Source of the DNA: Paraherbaspirillum soli
GTDB lineage: Bacteria > Pseudomonadota > Gammaproteobacteria > Burkholderiales > Burkholderiaceae_D
Assembly: GCF_042654985.1 (NCBI RefSeq)
Contig: NZ_JBHSMT010000029.1
Coordinates: 1 to 64,000, forward strand
Direction of reading: 5' to 3'
DNA length: 64,000 bases
Position 1 is the stretch's first letter. The number at the start of each line of letters is the position of its first letter. Positions 58,733 through 64,000 of this stretch are shown here, one piece after another. The position numbers and the translations under genes are program-made. The notes below the pieces were generated by a model, which did no database searches, had not been told where the DNA came from, and saw only the letters and a program-made list of their open reading frames with translations.

Positions 58733-59933
58733 AAACGCGCTCTATCACCATTGCGATCCCCTGGCCAACCCCGATGCACATCGTGCACAGCGCGTAGCGC
58801 CCCGCTGTTCGCTCCAGCTGATTCAGCGCAGTCGTCACCAGCCGTGCGCCGGACGCGCCGAGCGGATGGCCGATCGCGATCGCGCCGCCGTTCGGATTCA
58901 CGTGTGCGGCGTTATCCGGCAATCCCAGATCGCGCGTCACGGCCAATGCTTGCGCGGCAAAAGCCTCGTTCAGTTCGATCACATCCATCTGTCCCAGCGT
59001 CAAACCGGTCAGCGCCAATACCTTTCTGGACGCCGGCGATGGCCCGAACCCCATGATCCGCGGCGCCAATCCTGCAGTTGCCATGCCCAGCACGTGGGCG
59101 CGCGGTGTCAGGCCGTGACGCCTGACGGCGGAATCCGATGCCAGCAATAACGCGCAAGCGCCATCGTTGACCCCGGATGAATTGCCGGCACTGACCGTGC
59201 CATCCGGACGCACGACGCCTTTTAATCTGGCCAGCAACTCCAGCGTGCAGTCCGGTCGCGGCTGTTCATCGCGGGAGAATATTTGGGGCTCTCCCTTTTT
59301 TTGAGGCAAGGTGAGCGTCACGATTTCATTGTCGAACGCGCCGATGCTGTGCGCCTTGCGCCAGCGCTGTTGACTGCGGAGAGCAAAAGCGTCCTGATCG
59401 GCGCGACTGATATTGAAATCCTGCGCCACGTTCTCTGCAGTTTCGGGCATCGAATCGATGCCATACCTGTCCTTCATCAAGGCATTGACGAAACGCCAGC
59501 CTATCGTGCTGTCTTCGATTTTTGCGGCACGCGAAAACGCCGACTCGGCCTTGCCCATCACAAACGGCGCCCGGCTCATGCTTTCCACGCCGCCGGCGAT
59601 GATCAAGTCGGCCTCGCCGGCCTTGATGCTACGAGCGCCGATGCCGATCGCGTCCAGACCGGAGCCGCACAGCCGATTGATGGTATTGGCCGGCACGTCG
59701 ACCGGCAGGCCAGCCAGCAATGCCGACATGCGGCCTACATTGCGGTTATCTTCCCCGGCTTGATTGGCGCAACCATAGAAAACATCGTCCACGGCTGCCC
59801 AATCGACAGCGGGATTGCGTTCGATCAGCGCCTTGATCGGAATCGCCCCGAGATCGTCGGCCCGCACGCCGGCCAAGGCGCCGCCGTAACGTCCAAACGG
59901 CGTGCGTATTGCGTCACAAATAAAAGCAGTCAT
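58731..59933 (-). CDS. paaJ: 3-oxoadipyl-CoA/3-oxo-5,6-dehydrosuberyl-CoA thiolase
   Basis: 400 residues from MTAFICDAIRTPFGRYGGAL. Active Cys in NTINRLCGSGLDAIGIGARS, histidine in AIAIGHPLGASGARLVTTAL and second Cys in ALCTMCIGVGQGIA. Thiolase I of the PcaF/PaaJ group; cleaves the C8 and C6 3-oxoacyl-CoA intermediates. Its stop codon falls in the inverted end of the MITE-like repeat, so the last residues could have been reshaped by the insertion. PcaF (beta-ketoadipate pathway) is an alternative name. Confidence 0.92.
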   Translation of the reverse strand: MTAFICDAIRTPFGRYGGALAGVRADDLGAIPIKALIERNPAVDWAAVDDVFYGCANQAGEDNRNVGRMSALLAGLPVDVPANTINRLCGSGLDAIGIGARSIKAGEADLIIAGGVESMSRAPFVMGKAESAFSRAAKIEDSTIGWRFVNALMKDRYGIDSMPETAENVAQDFNISRADQDAFALRSQQRWRKAHSIGAFDNEIVTLTLPQKKGEPQIFSRDEQPRPDCTLELLARLKGVVRPDGTVSAGNSSGVNDGACALLLASDSAVRRHGLTPRAHVLGMATAGLAPRIMGFGPSPASRKVLALTGLTLGQMDVIELNEAFAAQALAVTRDLGLPDNAAHVNPNGGAIAIGHPLGASGARLVTTALNQLERTAGRYALCTMCIGVGQGIAMVIERV

Positions 59934-60216
59934 TACAAGTCTCCATTCAAAACCGACATAAGACGGATCGCGCCGAAAGCGCATCCGTCTTTGAAAAAAT
60001 CAAGCCATGCAGGGCGACGAGATGGCGGCGCTCCGCAACGCTGCTTCACAACTCCGGACACCGCTTTTGGAAAAAGAGACGATGTTGCTTTCGCTGCCGC
60101 GGTTCATCGCAATCGACATTTGCAACGCTTCATTGCTGTTAACCTGCGGCATCCCGAGGGAGTTACTGGCAAGAAAAACCTGCTCGGCTAAGACTTTCTC
60201 TAAATCGAAACAAAGC

Positions 60217-61560
60217 TCATGCACCAACATAGAGCGGGGCCGATTTTGGACGCTTGTCGATCACGCGCCGGGCCTTGCCGACCGCCGTGCGCTCAATCCG
60301 ACCGGCCGCCAGAATATGCACCTTGGTGGTGATGCCGACATAGGTCTTGATCTGGTGCTGCAAATCGAGATGCAACGCTGCCAGCTCGCTTGCCGATAAC
60401 GGGGCAGCCGCATCCTGGCGCAATTCGACCAAGACTTCCATCATGTCCAGATGACCGTCGCGCGACAGGTGCAACTGGTAGTGGGGCGCTAGTTGCGGCA
60501 GCATCAGAATGATTTCTTCAATCTGGGTTGGGAACACATTGACGCCGCGAATAATCAGCATGTCGTCCGAGCGACCGGTGATTTTCCCGATCCGGCGCAT
60601 GGAACGCGAAGTCGGCGGCAGCAACCGGGTCAGGTCGCGCGTGCGGTAGCGGATGATCGGCAAGGCCTCTTTCGACAGCGAGGTGAATACCAATTCACCC
60701 TCCTCCCCGTCCGGCAATACTTCACCGGTATCGGAATCAATGATTTCGGGATAAAAATGGTCCTCCCAAATCACCGGGCCGTCTTTGCTTTCGATGCATT
60801 CGCTGGCAACTCCCGGTCCCATCACTTCCGATAAGCCGTAGATGTCCATCGCATCGATGCCAGCCCGCGCTTCGATTTCCGCCCGCATCGCATCGGTCCA
60901 CGGTTCGGCGCCGAAAATGCCCACTTGAAGCGAACTATCGACCGGATCAAAACCCTGGCGCGTAAATTCCTCGATCAGATTGAGCATGTACGACGGCGTC
61001 ACCATGATGATGCTGGGCTTGAAATCCTGGATCAGTTGCACCTGTTTTTCAGTCTGTCCGCCAGACATCGGAATCACGGTGCAGCCTAGTTTCTCGGCGC
61101 CGTAATGCGCTCCCAGCCCGCCGGTAAACAAACCGTAGCCATACGAGATATGCACCAGGTCGCCAGCCCGGCCGCCGGCGGCGCGGATCGAACGCGCTAC
61201 CACCGTAGCCCAGGTGTCGATATCTTTCCTGGTATAGCCAACCACGGTAGGCTTGCCGGTGGTGCCGCTGGAAGCATGGATGCGCGCGACTTGTTCTCGC
61301 GGCACCGCAAACGTGTCGAACGGATAGTTGTCGCGCAAGTCTTGTTTGCCGGTGAACGGAAATTTGGCCAGGTCAGCCAGCGACTTCAGATCGTCAGGAT
61401 GCACGCCGGCGCTGTCGAAACTGGCGCGATAGTGCGGTACGTTGCTGTAGGCATGCTTGAGCGACCATTTCATGCGCTCCAGTTGCAAACTTTGCAGTTC
61501 GTCTTTGCTGGCGCGCTCGATCGGCTCCAGATCGGCCGGGGTTGGTTTGCGTTGCGGCAT
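60217..61560 (-). CDS. paaK: Phenylacetate-CoA ligase
   Basis: 447 residues. ANL-family: P-loop IHASSGTTGKPTVVGYTRKD, GYGLFTGGLGAHYGAEKLGC, then YGLSEVMGPGVASECIESKD and the hinge GRSDDMLIIRGVNVFPTQIE. Activates phenylacetate to phenylacetyl-CoA, the first step of the aerobic hybrid pathway. 283 bases of non-coding sequence separate it from paaJ. Confidence 0.96.
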   Translation of the reverse strand: MPQRKPTPADLEPIERASKDELQSLQLERMKWSLKHAYSNVPHYRASFDSAGVHPDDLKSLADLAKFPFTGKQDLRDNYPFDTFAVPREQVARIHASSGTTGKPTVVGYTRKDIDTWATVVARSIRAAGGRAGDLVHISYGYGLFTGGLGAHYGAEKLGCTVIPMSGGQTEKQVQLIQDFKPSIIMVTPSYMLNLIEEFTRQGFDPVDSSLQVGIFGAEPWTDAMRAEIEARAGIDAMDIYGLSEVMGPGVASECIESKDGPVIWEDHFYPEIIDSDTGEVLPDGEEGELVFTSLSKEALPIIRYRTRDLTRLLPPTSRSMRRIGKITGRSDDMLIIRGVNVFPTQIEEIILMLPQLAPHYQLHLSRDGHLDMMEVLVELRQDAAAPLSASELAALHLDLQHQIKTYVGITTKVHILAAGRIERTAVGKARRVIDKRPKSAPLYVGA

Positions 61561-61621
61561 GGACGTCTCCTCATCGTGTTATGAATGCGCTTGCTGGTGC
61601 TTGCCAATGTTTTGCGGTGGT

Positions 61622-62098
61622 TCAAGGGTTTGAGGATGCCTCGATCACTTCTCCTTTAATGCGATAAGACCTGCCGCGAAACAGTGCGATGCAGCGCCCA
61701 TCCTGATTGCTGACGGCGACGTCGTACACACCGGTACGGCCTGCCAGCGATTGCTCGACTGCCGTAGCGCTCAGCACATCGTGCAGCTGAGCAGGCGCGA
61801 CATAGTCGATAGAGCAGCCGAACGCCACGGTGCGCTGGTTATGGCTGTTGCACGCAAACGCAAACGCACTGTCCGCCAGTGCAAAAATGAAGCCGCCGTG
61901 ACAAGTGTTGTGACCGTTCAGCATGTCGGGTCTGACCGTCATCGCCAGGCGCGCGCAACCTGGACCCACATCAATAATGCGTATCCCCAATGATTGCGTT
62001 GCCGAATCGCGTTCGAACATCGCAGCGGCGGTCGCTGTTGCCAATTCCTGGGCAGAGTTAATTCTGGCTACGCGATTTTTGGCGTGACTGCTAGGCAT
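61622..62098 (-). CDS. paaI: Hydroxyphenylacetyl-CoA thioesterase PaaI
   Basis: 158 residues, hotdog fold: LGIRIIDVGPGCARLAMTVR, DMLNGHNTCHGGFIFALADS, then FACNSHNQRTVAFGCSIDYV. Removes CoA from dead-end ring-hydroxylated intermediates to rescue free CoA. Overlaps the end of paaH by eight bases. Confidence 0.93.
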   Translation of the reverse strand: MPSSHAKNRVARINSAQELATATAAAMFERDSATQSLGIRIIDVGPGCARLAMTVRPDMLNGHNTCHGGFIFALADSAFAFACNSHNQRTVAFGCSIDYVAPAQLHDVLSATAVEQSLAGRTGVYDVAVSNQDGRCIALFRGRSYRIKGEVIEASSNP

Positions 62099-63662
62099 GA
62101 AAATTCTCTCCGTTGGTTTGCTTGCGGCGAATCAATGGCGAGACGCGATAGCGATCTTCCCCATAGCTATCGGCGAGGTTGTGCAGCACGGTGGCGACCC
62201 TGGCAATGCCAATGGCGTCCGCCCAGGCTAACGGCCCAAGCGGATAGTTGACGCCTTTTCGCATCGCGAGATCGACCGCGGCCACACCGCAAACACCTTG
62301 ATTGACAGCGTCTGCCGCTTCGTTGGCAAGCATGGCGACGGTACGCATAACGGTCATGCCCGGCACGTCGTCCAGACCTGACACGGCAAAACCCGCTGCC
62401 TGGAACAAACCGACCATGGCCTGATAGGCCGCCACGCTGCATTGGTCAGCCTTGGCCAGCGCAATCCGCGTCGCCTTGCTGAAGTCAAAGGCCAGATCCA
62501 GCAAGACCAGATTCGGACAATCTTCGGCATCAGCACGTTGCGTTGCGCTGCGGCCGTCGGTCAGATACAGCCTGGCATCGCCGCATTCCAGCAAGACCTG
62601 ATCCGCTCCGGCCGGCGGCAGATGGCGAACGGCGATGCCGGCGTTGCTAAAGCGGGCGGCAAGCGCCTCGGCCATGGCATCCTTGGCGTGCATCACAATG
62701 CCGGCATCCGGTCGTGCCTGCGCTGCCTCGGACTGCGCGCAAGGATTCACTGCATCAATGCCGTAGCGATAAAATCCGCGCCCCGACTTACGCCCCAGAA
62801 AACCGGCGCTGACCAATTCTTGCTGTATCAGCGACGGCATGAAACGTGGATCGTTGAAGGTGGCATCAAACACCGATTGCGTCACTGCCAGATTGACGTC
62901 GTGCCCGATCAAATCCATTAATTCGAACGGCCCCATGCGAAAGCCGCCTGCCTCGCGCATCACGGCGTCCAGCGTGGCCGCGTCCGCAGCCTGTTCCGTC
63001 AACAATCGCATGCCCTCGGCGTAATACGGACGCGCCACCCGATTGACGATGAAGCCCGGCGTTGATTTGGCATGCACCGCGCACTTTCCCCAGGCGATGG
63101 CGGTCGCATGCACGGTATCCGCGACCGCCGCCTCAGTCGCCAATCCGCTGATGATTTCGACCAGTTCCATCAACGGCACAGGATTAAAAAAATGCATGCC
63201 GACCAGCCGCGCCGGATTGCCTAGTTGCGCGGCAATCGCCGTGATCGAGATGGAAGAAGTGTTGCTGGCAAAAATACATGTGGTGTTGACGATCTGCTCC
63301 AGATCGGCGAACAGCTGGCGCTTGCTCCCCAGATTTTCAACAATTGCTTCCATCACCAGACTGGCATCGGACAAGTCGTCGAGGCTAGCCGCAGCACGTA
63401 TGCGCGCGCCGGCAGCATCGGCATCTGCAGCGCGCATGCGCCCCTTGTCGACCTGCCGCTGCAAGGCGGCGCGAATTTCTGCCAAAGCTTTGGTTGCCGC
63501 CTGCGAGCGGCTATCGTACAGTCGCACCGGATGCCCGGCGAGCGCCGCCACCTGCGCGATACCGGCACCCATGACGCCGCTGCCGATCACCGCAACCACA
63601 CGGGATGAATCGATCCTTGATGCCATGGTTGCGGACGCAGCGGTCTGTATTTTCCGGTCCAT
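62091..63662 (-). CDS. paaH: 3-hydroxyadipyl-CoA dehydrogenase
   Basis: 523 residues. NAD fold VVAVIGSGVMGAGIAQVAAL, catalytic HFFNPVPLMELVEIISG and TPGFIVNRVARPYYAEGMRL. A second C-terminal dehydrogenase domain includes DDVPGMTVMRTVAMLANEAA and GVNYPLGPLAWADAIG. Oxidises 3-hydroxyadipyl-CoA to 3-oxoadipyl-CoA. Starts two bases after paaG ends. Confidence 0.95.
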   Translation of the reverse strand: MDRKIQTAASATMASRIDSSRVVAVIGSGVMGAGIAQVAALAGHPVRLYDSRSQAATKALAEIRAALQRQVDKGRMRAADADAAGARIRAAASLDDLSDASLVMEAIVENLGSKRQLFADLEQIVNTTCIFASNTSSISITAIAAQLGNPARLVGMHFFNPVPLMELVEIISGLATEAAVADTVHATAIAWGKCAVHAKSTPGFIVNRVARPYYAEGMRLLTEQAADAATLDAVMREAGGFRMGPFELMDLIGHDVNLAVTQSVFDATFNDPRFMPSLIQQELVSAGFLGRKSGRGFYRYGIDAVNPCAQSEAAQARPDAGIVMHAKDAMAEALAARFSNAGIAVRHLPPAGADQVLLECGDARLYLTDGRSATQRADAEDCPNLVLLDLAFDFSKATRIALAKADQCSVAAYQAMVGLFQAAGFAVSGLDDVPGMTVMRTVAMLANEAADAVNQGVCGVAAVDLAMRKGVNYPLGPLAWADAIGIARVATVLHNLADSYGEDRYRVSPLIRRKQTNGENFHA

Positions 63663-63664
63663 CG

Positions 63665-64000
63665 CTACGCCCCCTGAAACTGCGGCGCGCGTTTTTCAAT
63701 GAAGGCTGTCACCCCTTCGCGGTAATCGCTGCTGTTGCCTAGCTCGCGCATGAAATCGCGCTCCAGTTCGATCTGCTGTTCCAGCGTGTTGGCGGCACTG
63801 GCGTAAATTGCGCGCTTGGTGCGAGCCATGCCCTTGGTCGGGGCAGCGGCGAAATGACGCGCCAGCAGGTCGACTTCCGACTCCAGCTCGGCGTCGTCGA
63901 CACACTTCCAGATCAGGCCCCATTGCGCGGCTTGCTCGGCACTGAGTTTATGCCCCAGCATGGCCAGCCCCATCGCTCGTGCGGTGCCCAGCAGTCGTGG
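63665..64000 (-). CDS. paaG: Enoyl-CoA isomerase PaaG, 5' end outside window
   Basis: The C-terminal 111 residues are present (PRLLGTARAMGLAMLGHKLS, AEQAAQWGLIWKCVDDAELE, ending VTAFIEKRAPQFQGA). The frame stays open to the right edge; no start codon is in the window. PaaG-type ring 1,2-epoxyphenylacetyl-CoA isomerase, crotonase superfamily. The remaining upstream paa genes should lie beyond 64000. Confidence 0.9.
   Translation of the reverse strand, partial: PRLLGTARAMGLAMLGHKLSAEQAAQWGLIWKCVDDAELESEVDLLARHFAAAPTKGMARTKRAIYASAANTLEQQIELERDFMRELGNSSDYREGVTAFIEKRAPQFQGA

Noticed and set aside
60000..60230. 76-residue minus-strand frame between paaK and paaJ
   Set aside because: No ribosome-binding site, overlaps the paaK end in another frame, no recognisable features.

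Overview
The window looks like a chromosomal segment of a GC-rich betaproteobacterium of the Oxalobacteraceae (Collimonas or a close relative is my best guess). This rests on the ybgC-tolQRAB-pal-cpoB order, a paa cluster carrying its own branched-chain-type ABC transporter, the secreted poly-3-hydroxybutyrate degradation genes, and general codon and GC style. No database search was run, so the taxon is an inference.

Layout. 1-18.2 kb, all minus strand: a two-partner-secretion (TPS) locus read leftwards. The order is a short TpsA adhesin (16070-18208), its TpsB pore (14305-16062), a periplasmic parvulin-type prolyl isomerase (13430-14278), a 3182-residue CdiA/FHA-like exoprotein with a papain-fold toxin at its C-terminus (3494-13042), a one-base-overlapping immunity gene (3171-3494), and then an array of small genes that look like stored immunity genes, with the ghost of a displaced toxin tail (2932-3042). 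The array ends at an intrinsic terminator near 361-390. 18.5-28.5 kb: a mosaic of small units, namely an exported adhesin-E-like protein, an exported metallo-beta-lactamase-fold enzyme, a divergent darcynin/TetR pair, a tandem of secreted 3-hydroxybutyrate-oligomer hydrolase and PHB depolymerase, a divergent pirin/LysR pair and a Phd/ParE-type toxin-antitoxin module. 28.8-34.8 kb: housekeeping genes (tRNA-Ser, acs, EamA exporter, class I fumarase, murI, tRNA-His). 35.0-36.1 kb: a divergent Cro-like/CI-like pair next to tRNA-His, probably a relic of a phage-type switch. 36.4-45.5 kb: GMC oxidoreductase, riboflavin genes ribD-ribE, a fimT-pilW pseudopilin pair, nrdR, glyA with an apparent ZTP riboswitch, and a YdfG-like dehydrogenase. 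45.5-50.9 kb: the Tol-Pal operon and tRNA-Lys. 51-64 kb: a MASE4-type diguanylate cyclase, then the phenylacetate region on the minus strand, paaG-paaH-paaI-paaK-paaJ, a five-gene Liv-type ABC transporter, and paaF.

How parts work together. The TPS locus probably builds one outer-membrane pore serving two exoproteins, with a dedicated periplasmic foldase, and the toxin-carrying exoprotein is matched by an adjacent immunity gene plus a library of immunity genes against toxins of other strains. The PHB pair would take extracellular polymer to oligomers and monomers. The paa genes activate phenylacetate to its CoA thioester (PaaK) and carry out isomerisation (PaaG) and lower-pathway beta-oxidation (PaaF, PaaH, PaaJ); the interleaved transporter may import an aromatic acid. 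The epoxidase genes paaABCDE are not in the window.

Most notable: the TPS/immunity array with a ghost toxin tail; phased AATTAG repeats upstream of the TPS operon; two MITE-like repeat families; a perfect 16-bp palindrome between darcynin and tetR; and the ZTP-type riboswitch ahead of glyA.
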